In this document: positions 29,388 through 39,012 of the stretch, one piece after another
How positions within the stretch are numbered: the first letter of the stretch is position 1
Layout of the letters: the number at the start of each line of letters is the position of its first letter
Assembly: GCA_020848035.1 (NCBI GenBank)
Contig: JADLAX010000027.1
Location: forward strand, 120,490-184,489
From: Anaerolineae bacterium
GTDB taxonomy: Bacteria > Chloroflexota > Anaerolineae > Promineifilales > Promineifilaceae
DNA length: 64,000 nt
Reading direction: 5' to 3'
The notes under the pieces: model-generated
Told to the model about the DNA's origin: nothing
What the model saw: the letters and a program-made list of their open reading frames with translations, nothing else
The model's database searches: none
Made by a program: the position numbers and the translations under genes

Positions 29388-30218
29388 TTAAGACCAGTCG
29401 AAATCTTTTTCGTAGCCCAAATCTATTAACTGCTGGCCACACAGCTCCTTAAACCGGGCAATGTGGGCGGGCGTCAAATAGTTGCGCCAGTCACCCACGA
29501 TGCCCTTGCGGAAATGCGAATTGGCGTCTTCCTGGCCCGGTTTACGCTGCGTCTGCCAGATGCGCTTGCCCATCGACAGCCGCGAGAAGCGGTTGCGCTC
29601 CACAATCACTTCGGCCAGGCTGCGGTTGTTGGCAATGCCAATGAACTCCAGCACCGTGGCAAAATGGGGTTCGGGATTGGCCAGCAGCTCTTCATAGCGC
29701 ATGCAGAGTGCGCCGGTGTCCTTGTTGTTCAGCCAGGTTTGCGCCAGGGCAATCATATCGTGGGTGCTGGGCAGCTTCTCGCGCCCCTCGATGCACATCA
29801 TCAGCGCCTCGTCGTTGTCCATGTCTTTCATGCGCTCGTGCCAGACGTGGTTGACGCTGCGCTTAACGTGAAACATGCGTGACACCAGCTGGTCACGCGG
29901 GTCGCGCACCATCATGATGACGCGGATGCCTTCAGCGGCCAGAATTTCTTTTAATTCGGGCGTGTAAGCGTCATGTCCGTGCACCACATGGCCCGGCTGG
30001 GTTTGGTGGTACTTGCGCAAATCGCCGTAATAATTGCCCACGTCCTCGTAACCCGGCAGGGAAGCAATCATTTTGAGCATCCAGGTGGTGCCAGATTTAG
30101 GACTGCCGTTAACCAGCACCTTCGCTTTGCCCTGCTGGGCGCTGCTAATCTGGTGGCGCAGATAGATATAGCCATACTTTAACTCTTCACCAGCCACGGT
30201 AAATAATTGACCTAACAT
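29388..30218 (-). CDS. Sulfotransferase-family protein
   Basis: VNGSPKSGTTWMLKMIASLPG (5'-PSB loop), MMVRDPRDQLVSRMFH (3'-PB). Confidence 0.88.
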   Translation of the reverse strand: MLGQLFTVAGEELKYGYIYLRHQISSAQQGKAKVLVNGSPKSGTTWMLKMIASLPGYEDVGNYYGDLRKYHQTQPGHVVHGHDAYTPELKEILAAEGIRVIMMVRDPRDQLVSRMFHVKRSVNHVWHERMKDMDNDEALMMCIEGREKLPSTHDMIALAQTWLNNKDTGALCMRYEELLANPEPHFATVLEFIGIANNRSLAEVIVERNRFSRLSMGKRIWQTQRKPGQEDANSHFRKGIVGDWRNYLTPAHIARFKELCGQQLIDLGYEKDFDWS

Positions 30219-30285
30219 GTCTTGTCACCTTTGTTTAGGCTGAGCGGGAATACGGCCGTCAACCAAAATTTGTTCGATAATGCAA

Positions 30286-31692
30286 TTAATCCAGGGGAGT
30301 GCCCGCCCGCCGCATCTGGTCGATGGCCACTAAAGCCCCCAGGAAAAACCAGGCATAAATGCTGGAACGCAGCCCGTAAATGCCAATGTTGTAAACAAAC
30401 GGCAGCACCCAGTCGCCCAACATGCCCGCCACGATAGAACCAGCCAGACCGCCCAGGGTGCCATAAATGAACGCCTGGGTAAAACCATCACGCGGGACCT
30501 GATTGCGCAGCCCCCAGCCCAACCGCCAGGTCACCACTAAAAACCAGATGTAACAAACGAGGCCAAGCACGCCCGCCTGGGCCACAATGTCCACATAATT
30601 GTTATGCGAATTAAACTCCACATACCAACCCAAAATCGGAAACAAAATGGTGTAGTTGTAATAATTGCCTGGCCCCAACCCTAAAATCGGGTTCACCTTG
30701 ATAATTTCCCAAACGATACGCCACGCTTCCAGGCGGGTAACCGTGCTGTATTCGTTATCACCAATGAATACAGCGTTGTAAATGGGTTGGAAGAGCAAAA
30801 TGAGGCCAGCAATCCCCACCATGGTCAGCGGCATGGCCCACTTTGGTCGGGCGACCCAAATGATGATAAAAAAGGCGGTCAGCGCCGGTGCCCACCCTGA
30901 GGTCCAGGCCCGATTGCGATCCAGCGTCAGGTAAAGAAAACCGGCTAAAACAACCGCCAGAGCCACGCGCCATTTCATGCCCAGGTTTTTGTTAAACAAA
31001 ATCTGGCTAAAGGCCATGGCCGATAACCAGAGCCAGAAGAGGCTGCCACCGGTAGTTTTGGGATGAAGCAGCATGTAGTTAAGCGTCTGGTAGGCGGGCA
31101 AAACGCGCATGCCAATAATGACGGCCAGCGAGCCTAAGGCCAGGTAGAGGAAAACCATCCACTTCAGCCAGATAATGTCGCGGATCTGGTGGGCCACCAG
31201 GATAAACGCCGCAAAGGAAAGCAAGAAGATGCCCAAACCGGCAATCTGGCTGTCCATTGGCACCTGGGAAACGGAGAACCACGGCAGCTGCCCGACCACG
31301 AAGGAAAGCACTACAACGGCCGAAAACAAAACCAGCGGCGTGATCGTCGGCGACTTGATGAGGTTGATTTCCCGTTGGCGCACCATCATGTCAAATATCC
31401 ACAGCACGGTGAGCGCCGCCAGCAGCATGGCAATCAGGCCAACGGGGGCCACATCGCGGCTAATCACCGTGGAAATGACGATGATCAGCAAAAATCCCAT
31501 CGGTGGGTAACGAATGAGCAAATACGCCCCAACTATGGCTACTGGGATGGCTGCCACCACTAACAGCAGCATCATGCTTGGGCCACGGAAGGCAAAAACC
31601 AGGCTCACCACCACGGCGGCAATGATGATGCCCAGCCGCAGAAAGGTTTTGCCCGCATCAGTGCGAAAGGCTTTCTCAAATAATGTCGTCAT
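30286..31692 (-). CDS. O-antigen ligase/polymerase-like (Wzy/WaaL family) membrane protein
   Basis: Multi-TM; NPILGLGPGNYYNY...EFNSHNNYVDIVAQAGVLGL. Confidence 0.85.
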   Translation of the reverse strand: MTTLFEKAFRTDAGKTFLRLGIIIAAVVVSLVFAFRGPSMMLLLVVAAIPVAIVGAYLLIRYPPMGFLLIIVISTVISRDVAPVGLIAMLLAALTVLWIFDMMVRQREINLIKSPTITPLVLFSAVVVLSFVVGQLPWFSVSQVPMDSQIAGLGIFLLSFAAFILVAHQIRDIIWLKWMVFLYLALGSLAVIIGMRVLPAYQTLNYMLLHPKTTGGSLFWLWLSAMAFSQILFNKNLGMKWRVALAVVLAGFLYLTLDRNRAWTSGWAPALTAFFIIIWVARPKWAMPLTMVGIAGLILLFQPIYNAVFIGDNEYSTVTRLEAWRIVWEIIKVNPILGLGPGNYYNYTILFPILGWYVEFNSHNNYVDIVAQAGVLGLVCYIWFLVVTWRLGWGLRNQVPRDGFTQAFIYGTLGGLAGSIVAGMLGDWVLPFVYNIGIYGLRSSIYAWFFLGALVAIDQMRRAGTPLD

Positions 31693-32882
31693 ACTTTTTT
31701 AGCCTGGGCCGTCCGCTCGACAAGGTTGAGAAAGTGCGGCGCTACGGAAGGCCAATCATACTTTTCGGCAATTAGTTGGTAGGCGTTTTCAGCAATTTCC
31801 CGCTGCAAAGTTGGGTCTTGCAGCAGGCGCACCACGGCAGCGGCAAACGCCTGCGGTGTATCGGCCAGAAGGATGTTTTTGCCGTTGGTTACCTCCAATC
31901 CTTCAGCGCCTTTGGTGGTAGCTACCACCGGCGTGCGCAGGGCCATCGCCTCCAAAATTTTGAGGCGAGTACCGCCGCCCAGGAAAATCGGGGCCAGGCT
32001 GATGGACGAACCGGCAATCCAGCCGCGAATGTCGTCGACAAAGCCGGTGAGGGTGACGTTGTTGGCGGGTGGGAGGGGCAAATTGGCATGGTCCCCGGTG
32101 ATGCTGATGTGCACGTCGGGGATTTGCGCCTGGATCAGCGGATTTACTTCGCGCAGGAACCAGACCATTGCCTGGTGGTTGACGTGATAGGTGAAGGAAC
32201 CGGTGAAGATGAGCGAATTCGGCCGTTTTTCCACCTGCACTTCCCGATAATCGGTCAGGTTCATGCAGTTGGGCACAACCTCGATGGTGGGGAAGGTGGG
32301 TACGGCCGTTTTCACCAACTCCCGCTCCGGTTCCGACACCACCGTGCAGCTGTCAAAATGGTGCAGCAAATCGCGCAGGTAGCTGGTTTGTTTGGCCAAC
32401 GTCAGCCGGTAACGCAGGCGCGACTTCAACGAGCTGGCCTGGGCCAACTGCTCGTGGAAAATCCCCATCTCTACCTCTTCAAACAAGGCGGGAATGTTCT
32501 GGAACAAATGACCGTACCCGGCCGAACCGACCTGGGAAGCAATGATCACGTCGTAGTGATTGGTGGCAATGAGCTGCTGGAGTTTGGCCGCCATTTGCGG
32601 CGAGTAGCTGTCTAGCACTGAACGTGGTTTGGCACTAAACAATCCGGCAATGGCGGTGCTGCTGGTAGGGTTAAATTTGGGCCAGGGGATGGTGTGCACT
32701 TCCCGGCACAGCGCATGAACTTCTGGCGCGTCGGTATCCACCACCTCCTGCGCTTCGCGAAAGCTAAGCAGGGTGATGGTGTGCTTGGCCGCCAGCGCCC
32801 GCAGCAGGTGGAAAACCCGCAGCTTGGAGCCGTTATTGGGCGGAAAAGGATACCAGCGAGACAGAAATAAGATATTCATCAA
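31689..32882 (-). CDS. Glycosyltransferase family 4
   Basis: NILFLSRWYPFPPNNGSKLRVFHLLRALAAKH; LGGGTRLKILEAMALRTPVVATTKGAEGL. Confidence 0.9.
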   Translation of the reverse strand: MMNILFLSRWYPFPPNNGSKLRVFHLLRALAAKHTITLLSFREAQEVVDTDAPEVHALCREVHTIPWPKFNPTSSTAIAGLFSAKPRSVLDSYSPQMAAKLQQLIATNHYDVIIASQVGSAGYGHLFQNIPALFEEVEMGIFHEQLAQASSLKSRLRYRLTLAKQTSYLRDLLHHFDSCTVVSEPERELVKTAVPTFPTIEVVPNCMNLTDYREVQVEKRPNSLIFTGSFTYHVNHQAMVWFLREVNPLIQAQIPDVHISITGDHANLPLPPANNVTLTGFVDDIRGWIAGSSISLAPIFLGGGTRLKILEAMALRTPVVATTKGAEGLEVTNGKNILLADTPQAFAAAVVRLLQDPTLQREIAENAYQLIAEKYDWPSVAPHFLNLVERTAQAKKV

Positions 32883-32919
32883 TAACGTTGGTGTTAGCAG
32901 ATTGGTTTAATCTAAAAGG

Positions 32920-34176
32920 TTAGCGAGGAACGGCCGTTTTCAGCCCAACCAGTTCCTGCAAATAGGTTTCAATCCGGGCCACCGACACGTCCATGTTAAA
33001 ATGGGCGTGCACCTCAGCCTGGCCTGCCCGGGCCAGTTGGGCCACTAGTTCCCGATTTTCAATCACCGCCAGCAGCTGTTCTGCCAGGGCTGCCGGATTG
33101 CCATCGGCAAAGGTGAGGCCGGTTTTGCCATGAAAAAGCGCCTCACCGCTGCCGCCGCGTGTGGTGCCAATCACCAGCAGACCGGCGGACATCGCTTCCA
33201 GCATCGAGCAAGAGAGCGGTTCATCCCACTCGGATGGCAGCAGCAGCAAATCATGTTCGGCCAAAACGGTGGGCATGGCTTCGATGGGGACGGGTGCGGC
33301 GAAATTGGTAAAACTTTCTAGCCCATACCGTACCACCAGTTGCTTAAGATGTTCCTTATATTCGGCCGTTCCGCTGCCCAGCACGGTCAGCGACATGTCG
33401 CGCAGCTGCCCTTTTTCGTGCAGCTGGCCCATGGCGTGCAAAACGGTGTGAATCCCCTTCTCGGGGGCGACACGACCCGCCAGCAGGCAGCGCAGCGGCG
33501 CATCCGGCGCGGGCTGGCGCGGCGTGCCGTTAAACATCGTCAGATCCACTGCGTTGGGGGCCACAATGGCATCCGGGCCGATAAGCTTTTGCCCCAGCAG
33601 CCGCTGCCGCACGTAATCGCTGACGCTGATGGTGTGTTCGTATGTCAGCTTGAGGGGCTTGCCTTCGGCGGTAAGCAGTGCTTTGGCCAGCAGCGCCAGG
33701 GGCAGCTTGGCCAGCTTCATCAGCGGCTGGCTGTTTTCTGAAGACCAATATTGAGCATAACCGCCGGGGAACTCTGGGTGGTAGTTGGCGAAGTAGTAAG
33801 CCACGGGAATGGGCTGATTTTCAGCCTGATGCAGCATCACTTCAGACAGGCCAAAGGCGTCCCAAATGAAGAGCACGTCTGGGTTGAAGGTGGCGATGGT
33901 TTGGTGGAGGGAGGAGACGGCCGTTTTCTCCCTCTCGCGCCGTCCAAAGAAAAACTGCCGGGCCGGGGATTCGGGCAGCAGCCAGTCTGGCTCCACCGTC
34001 AGCAAGCGGTAGACGGGGTACGGCTTGGTTTCCGGGCCGTCCTGGTAGGTGCTGGTAAGCACGGCCACGTCGTGGCCCCGCGCCGCCAGGCCATCGGCCA
34101 CCTGCTCGCAAATGCGCATGTAGCCCCAACCGTATTGGCATGGCGGAAAATAAGCCGTGATAAACAAAACGCGCAT
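32920..34176 (-). CDS. Glycosyltransferase family 4
   Basis: RVLFITAYFPPCQYGWGYMRICEQVADGLAARGHDVAVLT; LLPSEWDEPLSCSMLEAMSAGLLVIGT. Confidence 0.9.
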   Translation of the reverse strand: MRVLFITAYFPPCQYGWGYMRICEQVADGLAARGHDVAVLTSTYQDGPETKPYPVYRLLTVEPDWLLPESPARQFFFGRREREKTAVSSLHQTIATFNPDVLFIWDAFGLSEVMLHQAENQPIPVAYYFANYHPEFPGGYAQYWSSENSQPLMKLAKLPLALLAKALLTAEGKPLKLTYEHTISVSDYVRQRLLGQKLIGPDAIVAPNAVDLTMFNGTPRQPAPDAPLRCLLAGRVAPEKGIHTVLHAMGQLHEKGQLRDMSLTVLGSGTAEYKEHLKQLVVRYGLESFTNFAAPVPIEAMPTVLAEHDLLLLPSEWDEPLSCSMLEAMSAGLLVIGTTRGGSGEALFHGKTGLTFADGNPAALAEQLLAVIENRELVAQLARAGQAEVHAHFNMDVSVARIETYLQELVGLKTAVPR

Positions 34177-34181
34177 AGTGG

Positions 34182-35549
34182 CTATTCCACGTATCCCAGG
34201 CCGCGCAGGCGGGCCACAATTTCTTCGTCCAACACCGGCTCTTGCATCTTTTCGGCCGGGGCGGTGCGGTGCATTCGTTCCTGCTGGGCCGTCACGTGCT
34301 GGTGCAGCTGCTGCACCACGTCGGGATGCTCGGCAGCGATGTTGTGCTGCTCGCCGGGGTCCCGGCGCAAATCAAACAGCAGCGGCTGGTCTGGTTTGGC
34401 ATCATCCCAGATGTATTTGTACGTTTCGGTGCGCACGGCAATCATGTGCGAAGTATCGCGCCAGCGCTCGCCAATAACCACTTCCACATCATAATCTTCG
34501 GGACGGCCCGTCCAGAGCGGCACCAGGCTGGTACCCAGCACCTCGTCGGGAATGCGGCAGCCGGCCAGCTCCAGCAGCGTCGGCATGATGTCCATCGTGC
34601 TTACCTGCTGACCAATCACCTGGTTGCCCGGCACACCGGGTAGGCGCATGATCAGCGGCACCTTAAGGATTTCGTCGTACAGGTTCAGCTCCACATGGCC
34701 CCAGTGTCGCCGCTCCATAAACTCTTCGCCGTGGTCGGAAACCAGCACCACAACCGTGTTTTCCGCCAGGCCAGATTCCTCCAGGAAAGCCATCAACCGG
34801 CCAATTTGAGCATCGGTATAAGCGATGGCTTCTTCGTAGAGGCGCACGTAGCGGGCTTTTTGCGCCGGGGAGACGGGCGCGCCGTACCAGTTCACTTCGT
34901 GCAGATGGGAGAGATCGGCCCAGGCCTCGGCAATGTCCTTTGGTTGGGTGAGCGTTTCTTCCAGGTGGTAGGGCCAATGCACGTCCATGTAGTGCAGCCA
35001 GGCCATAAACGGCTGGTTGATGTTGGCCAACCAGGGCATCGCGGCATCGTTCAGCTCGGCGGCGGTGGCGTACAGCTTGGGTGGCCGCCAGTTTTGCCCC
35101 AGCAGCCTGACAAACTGGTGCACCAGCGGCTGGCGCAGCATAAACTGCCCCCCCTTGACACCACGCAGCCAGGGATTTTTCTCGCCGGGGTTCAGATCGG
35201 TAAAGCGCTGGAATTTGCGGTCGTAGCCGTAGGTGCGGCTGAGGAGCGGGCTGGTGGAAAAGGCGGCCGTTTCGTACCCACCTTCATCACCCAACACTTT
35301 GACGGGAGACGGCCGTTCCGGTGACAATTTCCCCAAACAGCCGCCATACATGCAGGCATAGGTGGAGGTGATGATGCCGGGAAACGCCGCCTGGGTCCAG
35401 GAACCGGGCGTGATCGCCTGCATAAAGCGGATGCCCTGCGCGGCCAGCCTGTCTATGTTGGGGGTAATGGGTTTGTGATAGCCAGCGTAGCCCAGCGTAT
35501 CGGCCCGCAGTGTGTCGATTGTCAGCAACAAAATGTTTGGTTTCGTCAT
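34182..35549 (-). CDS. Sulfatase-fold (alkaline phosphatase superfamily) protein lacking canonical FGly motif
   Basis: PNILLLTIDTLRADTLGYAGY, VVLVSDHGEEFMERRHWGH; active-site region TPGSWTQAAFPGIITS lacks C/S-x-P-x-R. Confidence 0.85.
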   Translation of the reverse strand: MTKPNILLLTIDTLRADTLGYAGYHKPITPNIDRLAAQGIRFMQAITPGSWTQAAFPGIITSTYACMYGGCLGKLSPERPSPVKVLGDEGGYETAAFSTSPLLSRTYGYDRKFQRFTDLNPGEKNPWLRGVKGGQFMLRQPLVHQFVRLLGQNWRPPKLYATAAELNDAAMPWLANINQPFMAWLHYMDVHWPYHLEETLTQPKDIAEAWADLSHLHEVNWYGAPVSPAQKARYVRLYEEAIAYTDAQIGRLMAFLEESGLAENTVVVLVSDHGEEFMERRHWGHVELNLYDEILKVPLIMRLPGVPGNQVIGQQVSTMDIMPTLLELAGCRIPDEVLGTSLVPLWTGRPEDYDVEVVIGERWRDTSHMIAVRTETYKYIWDDAKPDQPLLFDLRRDPGEQHNIAAEHPDVVQQLHQHVTAQQERMHRTAPAEKMQEPVLDEEIVARLRGLGYVE

Positions 35550-35597
35550 GAGCTACTCAAATGGTGTGAAAGGTGCATCGCACCTGATTCGTAAAAG

Positions 35598-36533
35598 TTA
35601 CAAAATCGTTTCTTGCATCCACTGCCACGTTTTAGCCAACCCATCTTTCATTAGCACTTTCGGCTGCCAACCAAGCTCGTTTTGGGCCTGGGTGGTGTCT
35701 AGCAAGACGCGAGGCGCATCAAAATCGCGGGCGGGTTGGTACTCCACATCAGCTTGCCGCCCCACCGTCTCTTGCACCAGGCGGATCAGGTGGTTGAGCG
35801 ACACCTCTTCAGCACCGCCCAGGTTGAAGATGCGGTTGGTGGATAACGGCCGTTCCCCGCCCAAAATCAGCGCATCTACCAGATCCGAAATGTAAAAATA
35901 GTCCCGGCTAATGTGGCCATCGCCCCAAATGGTGAGCGGCAGCCCTTTGGCTACGCGGTACAAAAAGACGGCCACCGCGCCCTGCCGCGCCAGCGGGTTC
36001 TGGTAGGGTCCATACGGCACCGATGGCCGAAAGACCACATAGTCCAGCCCCTGCAGGTGGTGAAACATCTGCAAATATTTTTCGACGGCCAGCTTGCTGA
36101 CCCCGTAAGCGTTGACGGGGTTGTTGGGATGGTTTTCGGGAATGGGGGCGATTTGGGTACGGCCGTACACCGTGCCCCCGGAAGAGGTAAACACCACGCG
36201 CCCTACCCCGGCGCGCAAACACGCCTCCAGCAGGTGAATGGTAGGCACCAGGTTGGCCAACACGTCGGCCGCCGGATCGCGGTTGGCCACCTCGTGGATG
36301 GCCGTGGTGGTCCACAGCAGGTGGAAAACCACATCTTGCCCGGCTACCGCCTCAGCCAGCAGCGATTCTTGCGTCAGGTCGCCGCGCAAAAAGCGCACCG
36401 CTGCGGGCATGGTGGCGTAACGCGGCTGCTCGTACTTGTGCAGCACCGTCACGTCCCAGCCAGCGGCTACCAGCTCAGCCACCAGGTGCGCGCCGATAAA
36501 GCCGTTGCCACCGACCACCAGTGCCCGGCTCAT
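35598..36533 (-). CDS. NAD-dependent epimerase/dehydratase (extended SDR)
   Basis: ALVVGGNGFIGAHLVAELVAAGWDVTVL; YGVSKLAVEKYL. Confidence 0.9.
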   Translation of the reverse strand: MSRALVVGGNGFIGAHLVAELVAAGWDVTVLHKYEQPRYATMPAAVRFLRGDLTQESLLAEAVAGQDVVFHLLWTTTAIHEVANRDPAADVLANLVPTIHLLEACLRAGVGRVVFTSSGGTVYGRTQIAPIPENHPNNPVNAYGVSKLAVEKYLQMFHHLQGLDYVVFRPSVPYGPYQNPLARQGAVAVFLYRVAKGLPLTIWGDGHISRDYFYISDLVDALILGGERPLSTNRIFNLGGAEEVSLNHLIRLVQETVGRQADVEYQPARDFDAPRVLLDTTQAQNELGWQPKVLMKDGLAKTWQWMQETIL

Positions 36534-37897
36534 GCCACACCTGCCGGTTTGGGATTGGGTAAAAAGGCCTGCATCTTCGTCACAATCGTCTCTGCATACG
36601 ATTCGATGCTGGGCAAGCTGCTGCCCGCCTGGAGCTGTTGGATCAGTTCAGGCTGGTCAATCAATCGCTGCATTGCCTGGCGCAGGGCGGCCACATCTTC
36701 ACGGGGGAAAAGCAAGCCGTTGCGGTTGTGTTCCACAATGCCGCTCACCCCGCCAATGTCGCTGGCCAGGACCGGCGTTTTAGACTGGAGGGCATCGAGC
36801 AAAATGAGCGGGCTGTTTTCATGCCAGGTGGAAGGCAGCAGAAAAATATCGGCGTCGGCGAAGGCGCGGGCCAGCTCCGTGGGGGGGATAAGCCCGGCAA
36901 AATGGATACGTGGATTGGCATCCATCATGTGCTGAAGGTTGGCAAAATAAGCGTCGTGGCCGTCGGGCGCACCGTAGATGGTGAGGCTGGCGTTGTTGGG
37001 ATGGGGCAGGCTGTTAAACGCTTCCAGCACCAGGTGCAGCCCTTTGTACGGCTGGAACCGCCCCAAAAACATAAAGCGCACGTGATCAGATTTGGTTTTG
37101 CTGATGCTGGCCAGCGGATTGTCGGTATCGACACCAAAGGGCAAAAAGTGGACCTGTTCAGCAGCAAAGCCGTTGTTGAGGAAGGTTGTTTCGGTGAAGC
37201 GGGTGGGCACCAGGACGAGATCGATTTGTTGGCGCAACGGCCGTATCCGATCCAACCGTTGTTTCATGGTGGCGGCGTGAGTGAGATACGGCCGTGCCAC
37301 CCCCAGCGGGTGCGGCAGGCGATATTCCTTCTCGGCCCAATTCACCACCGTTGGCTCCGGCAGCTTCTCTAAAACGGCCGACATCACCTTGCCCAACGGC
37401 CGATGTGAAATAAAACAGCTGGCACACGTCTGGATCGATTCGCCGACTTCGCAGGTGCGGTTGTCCCAACGCATGAAGGTGCCCCAGCGGCACACCGGCA
37501 CAAAGTCGGTGGCCACATGGGCTACGGGAATTCCCAGCGACTTAGCCGCCTCTACCGTAGCCAGGGTCAGCATGTAAAAATTCAAAATAATGACAAAATC
37601 AGGCTGCTCTTCCGCCAAAATCTGGCGCGTCACCTGCCCCATTGCGGGATTGTACGCCGTGTCAAACGACTCTTTGGGCAGCGCGTCAAACGCGAACAAA
37701 ATGCGCCAGACCCGTGCACCGTCATGGTGGGCGTCTGCCTGAACCACCGGCTGGCTGCCTTCGCCGGACGAATCAAACGCCAGGTAAACCACCTCATGCC
37801 CCAGCCGCCGCAAAGCCCGCCCCAGGCGGTCGGTATACACATCCACCCCCCCAATGAGCGGTGGTTTGATTTTGTGGGTCAACAGGGCGATTTTCAT
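36530..37897 (-). CDS. Glycosyltransferase family 4
   Basis: MKIALLTHKIKPPLIGGVDVYTDRLGRALRRLGHEV; FLLPSTWHENSPLILLDALQSKTPVLASDIGG; start 37897 preferred over 37960. Confidence 0.88.
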   Translation of the reverse strand: MKIALLTHKIKPPLIGGVDVYTDRLGRALRRLGHEVVYLAFDSSGEGSQPVVQADAHHDGARVWRILFAFDALPKESFDTAYNPAMGQVTRQILAEEQPDFVIILNFYMLTLATVEAAKSLGIPVAHVATDFVPVCRWGTFMRWDNRTCEVGESIQTCASCFISHRPLGKVMSAVLEKLPEPTVVNWAEKEYRLPHPLGVARPYLTHAATMKQRLDRIRPLRQQIDLVLVPTRFTETTFLNNGFAAEQVHFLPFGVDTDNPLASISKTKSDHVRFMFLGRFQPYKGLHLVLEAFNSLPHPNNASLTIYGAPDGHDAYFANLQHMMDANPRIHFAGLIPPTELARAFADADIFLLPSTWHENSPLILLDALQSKTPVLASDIGGVSGIVEHNRNGLLFPREDVAALRQAMQRLIDQPELIQQLQAGSSLPSIESYAETIVTKMQAFLPNPKPAGVA

Positions 37898-37976
37898 AAG
37901 GCCAACATTCCTGGAAAGCGAGCAATTGAGCAATATAGTCATTGATCTCAAATCACCCAATTACTCAAGTAATTGT

Positions 37977-38096
37977 ACAGGTCTCGTTCCACGCTCTGCG
38001 TGGAATGCTGTTGGCGACGCTCCGCGTCGCACGGGACGCGGAGCGTCCTGGTCGTCATTCCCACGCAGAGCGCGGGAACGAGCCGCACGACCTGAA
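37977..38096. repeat. REP-like palindromic intergenic repeat
   Basis: CAGGTCTCGTTCCACGCTCTGCGTGGAATGC...GACGCTCCGCGTCGCACGGGACGCGGAGCGTCC...CATTCCCACGCAGAGCGCGGGAACGAG...GACCTG, nested inverted repeats. Confidence 0.8.
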
Positions 38097-38120
38097 TAGT
38101 TACTTACTCAATTACCTTCA

Positions 38121-38939
38121 TCACGCGGCGTGCAGCGTCAGCTCATCATACAGCGCATCGCAGGCGCTCATGATGGCCGGGCGCAGCGGCGGCGGATCGT
38201 TTTTGTTGATGGAACGGGCATGAACTCCTTCAACCATTTTTTCTTCGAATTCTGCTTCGAGAAACGCGATCACTTTTTCAAACTGCTCACGCGGCTGGGT
38301 TACCAGCGTTTCGTAGCGGATCAAAATGGTGCGAGGATCGTCGTGCAGGCCCAAATCGTAATAGAGGCGGTTGTAAAAAAGCCAATACAGCGCCCCACCC
38401 TCCTCCGGCGACAAATCCTCGGCCCACAGCTCGCGAATGATCGCCTTGGTGGCTTCCGGCGGCGGGCAAACGGCAAACTCGGCAAAATCTTCCTTCATCC
38501 AGCCGCGCACGTGGTTGATGCGGTTGTAGGTGCCAAATTTCTTCAACGACGAGTTGATCACGTCGGTGTAGTGGCGGAAAGCAAAGATCGCTTTGGAACC
38601 GGGAAAGTGGTTCAGCAGGCTCATCGTCTGCACGGTGTCCAGGATGGGCTTAAACAGCGTAAACGGGGCGGTGCTTTTATTGACGAGCGACTCAACGACA
38701 TCGTGACCGCGCAGGCGGTAGACATCAAACGCGGCGGGATGATCTTCGTTGTACAGCTCAATCTGCCACGATTTTTCCAGCTGCCAGATAAACATGGAGG
38801 TGCCGGAACGGCCGCAGCCCACCAAAAAGATCGGCACCGATACCCCATCGGGATTACGTCGACGTCGCTGCCACGTTTTGTTCCACTGTTCCTGTTTGGC
38901 CTGCAGGCGATGCTGAACCGACTGAATTTTTCCTTGCAT
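38121..38939 (-). CDS. Sulfotransferase-family protein
   Basis: FLVGCGRSGTSMFIWQLEKSW; FRHYTDVINSSLKKF; ILIRYETLVTQPREQF. Confidence 0.82.
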   Translation of the reverse strand: MQGKIQSVQHRLQAKQEQWNKTWQRRRRNPDGVSVPIFLVGCGRSGTSMFIWQLEKSWQIELYNEDHPAAFDVYRLRGHDVVESLVNKSTAPFTLFKPILDTVQTMSLLNHFPGSKAIFAFRHYTDVINSSLKKFGTYNRINHVRGWMKEDFAEFAVCPPPEATKAIIRELWAEDLSPEEGGALYWLFYNRLYYDLGLHDDPRTILIRYETLVTQPREQFEKVIAFLEAEFEEKMVEGVHARSINKNDPPPLRPAIMSACDALYDELTLHAA

Positions 38940-39012
38940 TGCTTCGTTGCCTCCGAGAGGTAAAGTTTGTCACCGGGCAGCACAGAAACGGCCGTCCGGC
39001 GGTAATATTGTG

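Noticed and set aside
29388-38939. Sulfatase plus sulfotransferase taken as proof of sulfate-ester cycling
   Set aside because: Sulfatase-fold proteins lack the FGly motif, so sulfatase activity cannot be claimed
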